Part shown: piece after piece, positions 46,019 through 54,670 of the stretch
Layout: every line of letters begins with the position of its first letter
How positions within the stretch are numbered: the stretch's first letter is position 1
DNA from: Flavobacterium johnsoniae UW101
Lineage (GTDB): Bacteria; Bacteroidota; Bacteroidia; Flavobacteriales; Flavobacteriaceae
Direction: 5' to 3'
Assembly: GCF_000016645.1 (NCBI RefSeq)
Contig: NC_009441.1
Span: forward strand, 2,728,001 to 2,792,000
DNA: 64,000 nucleotides
Translations under genes and position numbers: made by a program
Notes under the pieces: model-generated
What the model saw: only the letters and a program-made list of their open reading frames with translations
Database searches by the model: none
What the model was told of the DNA's origin: nothing

Positions 46019-46267
46019 ATGAAGACGATTGATAAATTAGAAGCGGAATTAGTCGATAGAATTTATAAACTTTTCCTAGTGAAATACGCAGGAAACAAGA
46101 GCAGTTTTGCCAAAGCAAGTAACTGCACAGAAACTACAGTAAGAAGGGTTCTTAGAAATGAACAAGGAATTACTATAAACCTTCTCATTAGAATGGCGGA
46201 AGCGCTTGATACAACTTCTACTGAACTTTTAAAAGATTTGGATCTTAAAAATGAGGGATATAAATAA
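46019..46267 (+). CDS. XRE-type helix-turn-helix protein
   Basis: An 82-residue DNA-binding protein. The HTH spans roughly residues 27-50 (KSSFAKASNCTETTVRRVLRNEQ), followed by the XRE-like tail GITINLLIRMAEALDTTSTELLKDL. The small size is typical of antitoxin or autoregulator proteins. The perfect palindrome just upstream is its likely operator, and the divergent 98-residue gene its likely co-regulated partner. Confidence 0.8.
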   Translation: MKTIDKLEAELVDRIYKLFLVKYAGNKSSFAKASNCTETTVRRVLRNEQGITINLLIRMAEALDTTSTELLKDLDLKNEGYK

Positions 46268-46297
46268 TTTGTGAAAGTTTGACGATTTCTGATTCGG

Positions 46298-46324
46298 TAG
46301 CGCGGATTTGCAATCTGTGCGGTA
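46298..46324. repeat. GGATTTGCAAT-type hairpin repeat, copy B
   Basis: TAGCGCGGATT-TGC-AATCTGTGCGGTA folds with G-U pairs and matches the hairpin at 44702-44727. A related GGGCACGCGC sequence is at 46411-46420. Confidence 0.45.
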
Positions 46325-46352
46325 AAGATTGATTTTCATATTTATAAGTATA

Positions 46353-46382
46353 AAAAAAGCTACATGATTTTGTAGCTTTTTT
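46353..46382. terminator. Bidirectional terminator between convergent genes
   Basis: AAAAAGCTACA/TGTAGCTTTTT stem between the XRE-like gene and the minus-strand hypothetical gene. Confidence 0.7.
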
Positions 46383-46427
46383 ATTGATTTGTATTGCGTT
46401 TGGTTGTTATGGGCACGCGCTATCGGG

Positions 46428-46724
46428 TTATGCAAAACTTGAATTAACTGACCAATCAATTGCATGCTCAAATCGCATAGCATATAATTCTAATTTAGTT
46501 TCTGCGTCAATCTGCGTATGAGCATACATTGTTGCAGTTCCAGGTTGGTTAGGGCCAGCTTCTCCATCTATTCTATTATAGAAGTTAATATCCCAACAAA
46601 ATTTATAATCTTGGACTGCGCTATCATTTACCTCATATACTTTTCCAATTATATTAGGTACATTTGCAAAATTGTATTTAATTTCTTTGATTAATGTTAA
46701 TTTTTCTTCTAATGGGTGTTTCAT
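46428..46724 (-). CDS. Small hypothetical protein
   Basis: A 98-residue protein with no signal peptide or membrane segment. Notable blocks are NVPNIIGKVYEVNDSAVQDYKFCWDINFYNRIDG and a Gly/Pro/Thr turn region GPNQPGTATMYAHTQ. Aromatic residues and a C-terminal helix (ELYAMRFEHAIDWSV) suggest a compact beta-alpha fold. No family was recognised. It lies within the accessory region. Confidence 0.65.
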   Translation of the reverse strand: MKHPLEEKLTLIKEIKYNFANVPNIIGKVYEVNDSAVQDYKFCWDINFYNRIDGEAGPNQPGTATMYAHTQIDAETKLELYAMRFEHAIDWSVNSSFA

Positions 46725-46814
46725 AATTTATAAGTGTATTTGTTTTAAATAGATAGTTTATTGGAATAATCATTGTGAAAATAATATTTATATTTACACT
46801 ATACCTGTGTGTAT

Positions 46815-47439
<625 letters not shown>

Positions 47440-47648
47440 TATAAAAAAATATAAAATTAAATCCTTAAAAGAATCATAAGATTGAAATTCGCATCAGTTA
47501 TTATTTGATTGATGTTTTATTTATCAAATTTAATCGTAGTAATTTGTCTTTACTTTATTCTTATTAATGAGGTAAAGTGTTTAAATTAATATTGATACTT
47601 AATTCATGTGAAACTTTGTGTATACGAGAATGTTAAAAGAAAGTAATA

Positions 47649-48086
47649 TTATTTAAAAGAATTATAATATTTAATCTGTGTTTCCATTAAATTACTTAAA
47701 AAGTATTGAATTAACTTAATGAGACAAATTTCATCAGAAATTTTACTTTCCCTCTCAATTTTGGTATATATTCCAGTCCACATTATAGAGATAATTTGAT
47801 AGACTTTTTTTTCTGCTTTTAAAGAGTCTAATTTTGATATAAGTTGTTGATGAAAATTTTCAAAATTGTCAAAGAAAACATCAAAATTTTCATCTGAAAT
47901 ATTCTTACCTCCATTATTAAAATAAAAATCAATGACATTGGTTTTGAAATTTTCAGCTAAAGACATAGAGATAGACTTAGTTTCTTTTTTTATATCCTCT
48001 GAAATTGGTGATGTAAACATTTCTTCTAAATCGGTAGTGAATTTGTTTTCAAAGTATTCAATAGATAACCCGTTTGTGAAAATCAT
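47649..48086 (-). CDS. Hypothetical helical protein, end of pentapeptide/NT operon
   Basis: A 145-residue, highly charged helical protein. I use the ATG at 48086 (MIFTNGLSIEYFENKF); the longer frame begins with TTG and overlaps the upstream gene. Blocks: SMSLAENFKTNVIDFYFNNGG and EKKVYQIISIMWTGIYTKIERES. No domain was recognised. It lies 20 bases after the 99-residue gene and is probably the fourth gene of the operon. Confidence 0.65.
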   Translation of the reverse strand: MIFTNGLSIEYFENKFTTDLEEMFTSPISEDIKKETKSISMSLAENFKTNVIDFYFNNGGKNISDENFDVFFDNFENFHQQLISKLDSLKAEKKVYQIISIMWTGIYTKIERESKISDEICLIKLIQYFLSNLMETQIKYYNSFK

Positions 48087-48106
48087 AATGTTTGTATTTA
48101 TAAAGT

Positions 48107-48406
48107 TTATTGCCAATTTTTGATGTTAAGATTAAGATGGTTAATCAAATCACTTACATTTTTACTTAACAATCGATATTCGTTTGTTATTTGCTCTTGA
48201 CTTTTGTTGGCTAAAAAGAACAGTTTTGCAGCAATTAAATAAAGAATTTTAATTAATTCAGATTCATCTGAAATTAGATTTTCAGATTTCCATCTTGTTA
48301 AAGATTTTGAAGAAAGACCAACTAAAGGGAAATTGTAGTTTGTTTCCTTATTAATTATATTTATGACTTTTCGTTGAGCTGTAATTCTATTTAAAAATTC
48401 ATCCAT
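48107..48406 (-). CDS. Small helical protein partner of nucleotidyltransferase
   Basis: A 99-residue helical protein whose ATG directly follows the TAA of the nucleotidyltransferase gene, with no spacer. Residues ~10-45 read RKVINIINKETNYNFPLVGLSSKSLTRWKSEN; the rest (ELIKILYLIAAKLFFLANKSQEQ) is amphipathic helix. No known family was identified; a small HEPN-like or antitoxin subunit is possible but unproven. Its coupling to the transferase suggests the two products work together in fixed ratio. Confidence 0.7.
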   Translation of the reverse strand: MDEFLNRITAQRKVINIINKETNYNFPLVGLSSKSLTRWKSENLISDESELIKILYLIAAKLFFLANKSQEQITNEYRLLSKNVSDLINHLNLNIKNWQ

Positions 48407-49033
48407 TTATTTTATAAGTATTAAAATTCTATTAAACCATTTTTCTATTTCTGGAAAATCTTCTTGAATAGTTTCTAATTCTTCTTTTGAAATTTTTTTA
48501 CCAATTCCTCTAGTAGCAAGTAATCTAGATTGCTTTAATCTATCATAAGTTTTCGGATTGATTTTGAGAGGATGGAGGTTAATTTTTATAGCAGAATCAC
48601 GAGAAAATTCAAGTTTTCCTAAATAACCTAGTGAAAAACAAGAAGCAAAATTTCTAATGGATAAAAAGATCATAGATAAATCAAAATCAATTGAATAATT
48701 GTTTTGTTCAATAGAATCTTTTGAATCATTAAATAATTTATAAAACTTATTCAAATCATTTAAAAGATTTTTATACTGAGAAGGCTTTCCTAATGATTCT
48801 ATATAAGAGACTGAATTTGTGCAAAAAATACATTTTGATTCACTATATAGATGCCATGCGAAAGGATTTCCTTCTTTCCATAACTCTAGTATTCTTTGAT
48901 ATGAATAAATTGAAAATTGCTCTTTATCAATATCTGAAATTTTCTCATCAATATCTTTTAACAATAATAAATCAACGTCCGATAACTTGTCAATATCCCC
49001 TCGCGTTATTGAGCCAAATGCATAAATTTCCAT
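48407..49033 (-). CDS. Minimal nucleotidyltransferase domain protein
   Basis: A 208-residue protein beginning MEIYAFGSITRGDIDKLSDVD. The GSxxRGD (residues 7-13) and DVDL (19-22) motifs are the metal-binding active site of DNA-polymerase-beta/MNT-type nucleotidyltransferases. The C-terminal half is helical, with an FLSIRNFASCFSLGYLGKLEFS segment comparable to helical domains of aminoglycoside nucleotidyltransferases or HEPN partners. Known relatives adenylylate or otherwise modify toxins, tRNAs or drugs. The start overlaps the stop of the pentapeptide gene by one base (TAATG), so expression is coupled. The target is unknown. Confidence 0.82.
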   Translation of the reverse strand: MEIYAFGSITRGDIDKLSDVDLLLLKDIDEKISDIDKEQFSIYSYQRILELWKEGNPFAWHLYSESKCIFCTNSVSYIESLGKPSQYKNLLNDLNKFYKLFNDSKDSIEQNNYSIDFDLSMIFLSIRNFASCFSLGYLGKLEFSRDSAIKINLHPLKINPKTYDRLKQSRLLATRGIGKKISKEELETIQEDFPEIEKWFNRILILIK

Positions 49034-49839
49034 TATCTTCTATTAAATCTTTTTATAATTATTGACGTAAACAATGCAAAACCAATAAATCTTAAAATTG
49101 TTATAAATGTTAAATAAAAATCGGAGTACTTTGCAGGTTTATTTATTCCCATAAAAATTGATGGTAATAAAGAAAACGAACCTAAATAATCAGATAATAG
49201 ATTAGGATTTTTGAAATATATAGTATCAAAAAGAGAGAAAATGAACCATAAAACAAGACCTGTTCTTAATAATTTAATTGGACTTTCTCCATTGCCCCAA
49301 ACAAAGTCTTGAAACTTAAAATAGAGCCATTCAAAAAACATAGAAAAACGATCCCAACCCTTGTATTTATCTCGATAATATGTTGACTTAGATTTCCAAG
49401 ATTGATAAAGATGTTCTTTAGAAGCCTCAAGTTCAATTTTTATTGCTTTATTTACAGCAAAAGAATCTCCAATTCCTTGATAGTTGATTCTTAGTGTTCT
49501 AGCAAATTTTAGAATAAGATTATTATAACTAGGACAATTATTATCTAAAATTTCATTATCTATAAATGTTTTGTCGAAGGTTGCATAATCGAACTTACTT
49601 CCTGGAAAAGTACTTCCATGAAAATTACAATTAATAAACTTGCAACCGTTAAAATCACAAGTGTTAAATATAATATTTCTAAAATAGCAATTTTCAAAAT
49701 ATGTGTGACTAAAATTTACTTTAGAAAATGTTTGTTCTTTACTGCCAACTCTTATAAAATGTTTATTATGAAAATTTTCTGAAGTTAAATTTGTATCGAA
49801 AATTTGGTCTTCAATTTTTTCTCTTCCACTACTTTTCAC
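49033..49839 (-). CDS. Pentapeptide-repeat membrane protein
   Basis: A 268-residue protein. Residues ~30-90 form pentapeptide repeats (SKVNFSHTYFENCYFRNIIF, NTCDFNGCKFINCNFHGSTF), which make a beta-helix prism. A linker helix region follows, then two hydrophobic helices (about 196-215, GLVLWFIFSLFDTIYF, and 245-263, ITILRFIGFALFTSIIIK) with a short hydrophobic segment between. This layout, a repeat sensor plus a small two-helix membrane unit, recalls pentapeptide proteins with ion-channel-like tails. It heads an operon with a nucleotidyltransferase and two small helical genes; I infer a membrane effector or sensor role. Confidence 0.78.
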   Translation of the reverse strand: MKSSGREKIEDQIFDTNLTSENFHNKHFIRVGSKEQTFSKVNFSHTYFENCYFRNIIFNTCDFNGCKFINCNFHGSTFPGSKFDYATFDKTFIDNEILDNNCPSYNNLILKFARTLRINYQGIGDSFAVNKAIKIELEASKEHLYQSWKSKSTYYRDKYKGWDRFSMFFEWLYFKFQDFVWGNGESPIKLLRTGLVLWFIFSLFDTIYFKNPNLLSDYLGSFSLLPSIFMGINKPAKYSDFYLTFITILRFIGFALFTSIIIKRFNRR

Positions 49840-49961
49840 TACTTTTTCTAGTTAAATTTTTAGATTCAAATAATTTAAGCAAACCTCGCTTTTAATTTTA
49901 ACAAACAACTAAGTAAAAACACCTGATTTTAAAATTTTTCCATAAAAATGTTAAAAAATTG

Positions 49962-49987
49962 AGGTCGATTAATAAAATAATCGATCT
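49962..49987. repeat. Inverted repeat upstream of prfA
   Basis: AGGTCGATTA/TAATCGATCT arms around ATAAAA, at the boundary between the accessory island and prfA; one wobble pair. Could be an operator or a remnant junction; no T run follows. Confidence 0.35.
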
Positions 49988-50043
49988 AAATAAATCCCAA
50001 AACACACAAAAAATCAACACTAGAATTTTCCACAAAAATTTTG

Positions 50044-50051
50044 TAATTTTG
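50044..50051 (+). promoter_or_regulatory. -7 element (TAATTTTG) for prfA
   Basis: A perfect TAnnTTTG, 24 bases before the prfA ATG; the -33 element is unclear. Confidence 0.5.
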
Positions 50052-50075
50052 CCGTCCAATAAAAGGAATTAGAAA

Positions 50076-51152
50076 ATGTTAGATAGACTTCAATATGTAA
50101 AGCAGCGTTTCGATGAGATTTCGGATTTGATTATTCAGCCGGATGTTATTTCTGATCAAAAACGTTACAAGTCGCTTAACCAGGAATATAAAGGTATAAA
50201 AGCGCTTGTTGAAAAGAGAGAAGAATACATTATAGTTTTAGCAAACATCGACGAAGCAAACGAAATTATTGCTGACGGAAGCGATGCTGAAATGGTAGAA
50301 ATGGCCAAAATGCAGTTGGATGAAGCAAAAGACCGTTTACCGGAACTGGAGGAGGAAATCAAATTTATGCTGATTCCTAAAGATCCAGAAGATGCGAAAA
50401 ACGTTATGGTGGAGATCCGCGCCGGAACGGGTGGGGACGAAGCGAGTATTTTTGCTGGTGACTTGTTTAGAATGTACACAAAATACTGTGAAACAATGGG
50501 ATGGAGAACATCTGTTGTTGATATGAACGAAGGAACTTCTGGAGGTTTCAAAGAGGTTATTTTTGAAGTTACAGGAGAAGATGTTTACGGAACTTTGAAA
50601 TTTGAAGCAGGTGTTCACCGTGTACAGCGTGTTCCGCAGACAGAAACTCAGGGACGTGTACATACATCGGCTGCAACGGTTATGGTTTTGCCAGAAGCTG
50701 AGGAGTTTGATGTTCAGGTAGATATGAACGATGTTCGTGTAGATTTCTTCTGTTCATCAGGACCTGGAGGACAGTCGGTAAATACAACGAAATCGGCTGT
50801 ACGTTTAACGCACATTCCAACTGGATTAGTTGCGCAGTGTCAGGATGAGAAATCACAGCACAAGAATAAAGATAAAGCTTTAATGGTATTGCGTTCTCGT
50901 TTATACGAAATGGAATTGGCTAAAAAGCAGGAAGAAGATGCTAAAAAACGTAGTTCTCAGGTAAGTTCTGGAGACCGTTCGGCTAAAATTCGTACGTATA
51001 ACTATGCACAAGGCCGTGTAACCGATCACCGTGTTGGTTTAACGCTTTACGATTTAGGAAACATCATGAATGGTGATATTCAGAAAATCGTTTCTGAACT
51101 TCAGCTGGTTAATAACATGGAGAAATTGAAGGAAGCTTCGGAAGTGTATTAA
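50076..51152 (+). CDS. prfA: Peptide chain release factor 1
   Basis: RF1 reads stop codons UAA and UAG and triggers peptide release. The 358-residue protein has the catalytic GGQ at residues ~231-233 in [20 protein letters not shown], and the codon-recognition region ([17 protein letters not shown]) precedes it. The C-terminus, [18 protein letters not shown], is typical. It follows the accessory island and precedes the first DUF5723 gene. In many relatives pyrF lies close by; here it is 11 kb further on. Confidence 0.98.
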   Translation: MLDRLQYVKQRFDEISDLIIQPDVISDQKRYKSLNQEYKGIKALVEKREEYIIVLANIDEANEIIADGSDAEMVEMAKMQLDEAKDRLPELEEEIKFMLIPKDPEDAKNVMVEIRAGTGGDEASIFAGDLFRMYTKYCETMGWRTSVVDMNEGTSGGFKEVIFEVTGEDVYGTLKFEAGVHRVQRVPQTETQGRVHTSAATVMVLPEAEEFDVQVDMNDVRVDFFCSSGPGGQSVNTTKSAVRLTHIPTGLVAQCQDEKSQHKNKDKALMVLRSRLYEMELAKKQEEDAKKRSSQVSSGDRSAKIRTYNYAQGRVTDHRVGLTLYDLGNIMNGDIQKIVSELQLVNNMEKLKEASEVY

Positions 51153-51154
51153 TC

Positions 51155-51205
51155 GTAGAGGTTCAAAGTGACAGAGTTACAAAGGTTCAAAGGTTTTCTT
51201 TGAAC
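51155..51205. repeat. Octamer-type word repeat (NNNCARAG) after prfA
   Basis: TGACAGAG-TTACAAAG-GTTCAAAG repeats with period 8 and folds back on TTCTTTGAAC. The gap 51153-51504 also has the prfA terminator and otherwise no gene. Confidence 0.45.
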
Positions 51206-51217
51206 ATAAATTATATT

Positions 51218-51244
51218 TAAAGCCGGACATTTGTTCGGCTTTTT
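51218..51244 (+). terminator. prfA terminator
   Basis: AAAGCCGGAC/GTTCGGCTTT hairpin (one wobble) followed by T run. Confidence 0.8.
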
Positions 51245-51504
51245 TTTAATGAAAATTTAATATCTGTAAAAGTGAGAGTTTTACGGGTTCTTTTTAAAAT
51301 AATAACGCTAAATTAAGACCAATACTACAATAATAATCTTGCGAAGTAGGATTTGTAATACTGTTGGTAAAGATTAGAATTTCAGTGTTTTATGATTTTG
51401 GTATCTCACAAAAAATAAGTTTTTTATTGGCTTTTTTTACCTCATATTTGTGTGTCTTAATCAGGAAAAGACAAATATGCTAATCAACCAATTCAAACTA
51501 TTTT

Positions 51505-52836
51505 ATGAAGAGAACTTTACTTTTATGCACCCTTTTTGGGAGCTTTTTTTACTGTCAGGGTCAGTCTTACTTTGGGTTTCGGGACGACAATTATGCCGGA
51601 ATTCAGGGCGTTTTGTTTAATCCGTCGTCAATTGTAGATTCTAAGTACAGATCCGATGTTACAGTTTTTTCGGCAAGCGGTACGCTTCAAAATGATTTAT
51701 ACGGCGTAAATATCATGGACGCTTTAGACGGCAATTATAATTTGGCAGAAGATGCCAGCAAAAACTTTAAATCAAACAACAGAGGAAATTTTAATGTCGA
51801 TATTTTAGGTCCTTCGTTTATGCTGAATATTACGCCGGAGCATAGTATTGGGCTTTATTCGCGCGTGCGAAGCATAACCAATCTTGTTGGGGTAAACGGA
51901 GAACTTATTGATGAGGTAAATAAAGAAACAGATGTTTCAAGCAGTTTTTTATTTTCGGGCGGAAATCCAAATGGTGTAACCAATTCTTGGGCCGAAATTG
52001 GAGCGAGCTACGGAACGGTATTATTAGACCGCGACGATCATTTTATTAAAGGCGGTATTACGGTAAAGTATGTAATGGCGGGAGTAAACGGTTATATTAA
52101 CGGAAGTGATTTAAGCGTGGCTTTTACCAAAAACAGTGCTGATCCTGCTTTTAGTCAGTACACTTCGACTGGAACGCTGAAAACGGCTGCAAGTTATGAT
52201 TATGAAAACGGAAAAGATCCTAAGTTTGATATGACATCGGCTGGTGTGGGTGTTGATTTAGGATTTACTTATGAATATCGTACCAATTGTCATACTTGTA
52301 TGGGAAACCGATATAAATTTAAAGTTGCAGCATCGGTAACCGATATTGGAAAAATCAATTATAAAGATCTTACTGAAAACACTTATAACTTAACCGGAAG
52401 CGTAAGTCAGGCTGATATAGATGATGCCGATGATATTTTCGAATTCTTTGATGCTAATTACACTAAAATTTCATCAAGAAAAGGAGTGAAAGCTAATTTA
52501 CCAACGGCTCTCCATACCAATTTTGACTGGAACATTGACCAAAAGTTTTACTTGAATCTAAGCACTGATTTTAGTTTGGTTGATGCTAAAAAAGTCAACG
52601 GAACTGCCATTGCTAATTCGGTTACTTTTACGCCCAGATATGAAACAAGACAATTTAGTTTTTATATTCCGGTAACGTATATGGAATACAGCGGTACTCA
52701 GGTAGGAACAGGCTTTAGAGCTGGTCCGTTGTTTATTGGTTCAGGATCACTTGTTTCGAATTTGTTTTCAAACAAATCAAAAGCTTCTAATATTTATGTA
52801 GGTTTAAAACTTCCTATTTATCAGGATTACAGATAG
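51505..52836 (+). CDS. DUF5723 outer-membrane protein (short paralogue)
   Basis: A 443-residue exported protein of the DUF5723 family: signal peptide ending YCQGQ, then SYFGFRDDNYAGIQGVLFNPSS and many short alternating strands of a predicted beta-barrel. The ending FIGSGSLVSNLFSNKSKASNIYVGLKLPIYQDYR is in register with the C-terminal barrel region of the longer paralogue at 60000-62183. This copy lacks the calcium-repeat and OmpA domains. Possible roles are gliding-related or cell-envelope attachment; unproven. Confidence 0.9.
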   Translation: MKRTLLLCTLFGSFFYCQGQSYFGFRDDNYAGIQGVLFNPSSIVDSKYRSDVTVFSASGTLQNDLYGVNIMDALDGNYNLAEDASKNFKSNNRGNFNVDILGPSFMLNITPEHSIGLYSRVRSITNLVGVNGELIDEVNKETDVSSSFLFSGGNPNGVTNSWAEIGASYGTVLLDRDDHFIKGGITVKYVMAGVNGYINGSDLSVAFTKNSADPAFSQYTSTGTLKTAASYDYENGKDPKFDMTSAGVGVDLGFTYEYRTNCHTCMGNRYKFKVAASVTDIGKINYKDLTENTYNLTGSVSQADIDDADDIFEFFDANYTKISSRKGVKANLPTALHTNFDWNIDQKFYLNLSTDFSLVDAKKVNGTAIANSVTFTPRYETRQFSFYIPVTYMEYSGTQVGTGFRAGPLFIGSGSLVSNLFSNKSKASNIYVGLKLPIYQDYR

Positions 52837-52842
52837 GTTTTT

Positions 52843-53145
52843 TTTAAAGGTACTGAGGTTCTAAGGTTCTGAGGGACTAAGTTTTTTTTAAAAGGTGCTG
52901 AGGAACTAAGGTTCTGAGGGTCTAAGTTTTTTTATTTTAGACTTTAGACTTTCAACTTTCGACTTTTTAGGACTTCAACTTATAGTACTTAATCCCTCAG
53001 GACCTTAGCTCCTCAGTACCTCAGAACCTAAAAAAAAAAGAGATTGTTTAACTTGTGCGAAACAATCTCTTTTTCGATTCAGAAGTATAAACTTAGAAGC
53101 TAAAAGCCTTAGAACCTTAGCAGCTTAGAACCTCAGAACCTTAAA
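52843..53145. repeat. Long octamer-repeat fold-back element
   Basis: The 488-base gap holds words of period 8, NNNCTRAG. They run forward at 52843-52925 (GTACTGAG, GTTCTAAG, GTTCTGAG, GGACTAAG...) and inverted at 52995-53026 and 53110-53145 (CTCAG, CTTAG). The opposite arms form a long imperfect hairpin around an AT-rich centre. It does not code for protein. Confidence 0.6.
53036..53073. terminator. Terminator-like hairpin inside octamer repeat region
   Basis: AAAAGAGATTGTTT/AAACAATCTCTTTT perfect 14-bp stem with a 10-base loop, between convergent genes. Confidence 0.7.
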
Positions 53146-53325
53146 AATATAATAGAAGTATTAACTGTTTAATCGTTTTTTAAAGTACAAACGTATAAAC
53201 GAGTTAGATACCGAAAAATACTCGTGTGTATTCGAAACATTTATGTAGATTAGAGTACATGTACACACCGTTTTTTAATACTATGTGGCTTAATTTTTCC
53301 ATGATGTAAAATTTAAGTTTAACAA

Positions 53326-53712
53326 TTACTCTCTAGATGGTTCATATTGTAATGATTCTTCTTCATCTTCAGAAGCATCATTTGAAGATTCGCTTGGTTT
53401 TGAAACCATATTGGTAACAATAAGCTGTACGATTGATCCTAAGATTCCTTTAAACATCGAATCGCCTTTACCCACAATAAATCTTTTGGCAACATAACCA
53501 ATGGCAATACTAATGGCAGATTGTGCCAGGTGGCTTTTAAAACCAACAGTTTCGTTGATTTCTTCAACCGTATTCCTGATTAGGTTAATAGGCTTTAAAT
53601 TCTCTTTAAGATCGTCTATATGGTCTTTAATCGCGCACCATTCTGTATCCTGGCGGTCTTCTAACAGTTTTATTCTCTGATTTAATTCATCAATAGTGTA
53701 AATAGGCTCCAT
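53326..53712 (-). CDS. Membrane-associated protein of unknown function
   Basis: A 128-residue protein with an N-terminal coiled coil (LNQRIKLLEDRQDTEWCAIKDHIDDL). A hydrophobic pair follows near residues 62-105 (AQSAISIAIGYVAKRFIV ... ILGSIVQLIVTNMVSK), and the tail is acidic (SNDASEDEEESLQYEPS). It is the last gene of a minus-strand set of small envelope proteins. The family is unknown, though the coiled coil and hydrophobic stretch resemble other short stress-cluster proteins of Flavobacterium. Confidence 0.75.
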   Translation of the reverse strand: MEPIYTIDELNQRIKLLEDRQDTEWCAIKDHIDDLKENLKPINLIRNTVEEINETVGFKSHLAQSAISIAIGYVAKRFIVGKGDSMFKGILGSIVQLIVTNMVSKPSESSNDASEDEEESLQYEPSRE

Positions 53713-53752
53713 AATAGTCTGGTTTAGTTATTAATTGGTTTTAAATCAGTTT

Positions 53753-54106
53753 TTATTTCTCTTTTAGAATGCTCGATATAATCGAATTTCCAATAGGAGT
53801 TTTTATCAGCCTATGATGCGATTTGTGCACTATAATGGCAACGATTAAATAGAAAAGCGCCATGATAAAAAAGCCGAAATAATATTCTCCCAGTTCTTTT
53901 CCTATCCATAAACTTAAACCAATATTAAGGAATAAGGTAAAAAATGCAACAACAATACCGACTGCTATCTTTGATGCTAATGATGATACACCATCAGCAA
54001 CTGAACATACGGTTTTAAGTTTTAGTAATTCTAAACTTGTTTTTGTATAGTTTTCAGCTTTTTCATAAAGATTCAAATTCTCGTTTGTTGTTGCATTTGG
54101 TTCCAT
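53753..54106 (-). CDS. Holin-like (superfamily III) membrane protein
   Basis: A 117-residue protein with an N-terminal helical cap (TNENLNLYEKAENYTKTSLELLKLKTVCSV). Two long hydrophobic helices follow: IAVGIVVAFFTLFLNIGLSLWIG and YYFGFFIMALFYLIVAIIVH. This is the layout of the phage-holin-like Phage_holin_3_6 family, which in Bacteroidota usually occurs as a chromosomal stress gene next to YtxH, as here. There is no phage context. Confidence 0.85.
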   Translation of the reverse strand: MEPNATTNENLNLYEKAENYTKTSLELLKLKTVCSVADGVSSLASKIAVGIVVAFFTLFLNIGLSLWIGKELGEYYFGFFIMALFYLIVAIIVHKSHHRLIKTPIGNSIISSILKEK

Positions 54107-54145
54107 GATATTGGTATTTATGGTTTGAAAAAATCACTTTGTATT

Positions 54146-54430
54146 TTAGTAGTTCGATTTTACAGTTTTAGCTTCATCTTTAACTGTATTGAAATCATCT
54201 TTTACTTGATTGAATTTTGCTTTTCCTTCTTCGATGATTTCTTTACCATTTGAAGTGATTGTGCTTACAATACCATCAAATTTAGTTTTGATATTATCTC
54301 CGTAATCTTTCGATTTATCTTTGATTTTTTTTCTTGTGTTTGAACCTTTATCTGGTGCGAATAATACTCCTAATAATGCTCCTGCTGCAGCCGCTGCTGC
54401 AAAACCTAAAATTGTGCTAGATGCTTTCAT
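54146..54430 (-). CDS. YtxH domain protein
   Basis: A 94-residue protein with an Ala/Gly-rich N-terminal membrane segment (STILGFAAAAAAGALLGVLFAP) and a Lys/Asp-rich coiled tail (KGSNTRKKIKDKSKDYGDNIKTKF). This is the YtxH domain pattern of general-stress proteins. It is part of the small-protein cluster. Confidence 0.88.
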   Translation of the reverse strand: MKASSTILGFAAAAAAGALLGVLFAPDKGSNTRKKIKDKSKDYGDNIKTKFDGIVSTITSNGKEIIEEGKAKFNQVKDDFNTVKDEAKTVKSNY

Positions 54431-54482
54431 AATATTTGATTTTTAATAGATTAATATATTTATTTAATGTTGATTCGATTTT

Positions 54483-54635
54483 TTAAACTTCTCGTCCTTT
54501 GATTAGTCTTAGTAATACTGCAATTATGGCAATTACCAGCAGAATGTGAATAATACTTCCAAAACTGTAAACAAAGAATCCAAGAGCCCACAGAATAACA
54601 AGTATCACTGCGATGGTATATAATAAGTTTGACAT
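54483..54635 (-). CDS. lmo0937-like small membrane protein
   Basis: A 50-residue protein (MSNLLYTIAVILVILWALGF ... RLIKGREV) with two membrane helices and a KGREV end. It matches the lmo0937-type short stress-cluster membrane proteins. It lies between the YtxH gene and the beta-barrel gene on the minus strand with no overlapping frame of comparable quality. Confidence 0.75.
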   Translation of the reverse strand: MSNLLYTIAVILVILWALGFFVYSFGSIIHILLVIAIIAVLLRLIKGREV

Positions 54636-54670
54636 GGTTTTTTATTTAGTGGGTTAGTAATTCAGTTTTT

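Noticed and set aside
53753..54106. Phage origin of the holin-like gene
   Set aside because: No other phage genes lie nearby; the YtxH/holin-like/CsbD set is a normal stress cluster in Bacteroidota.
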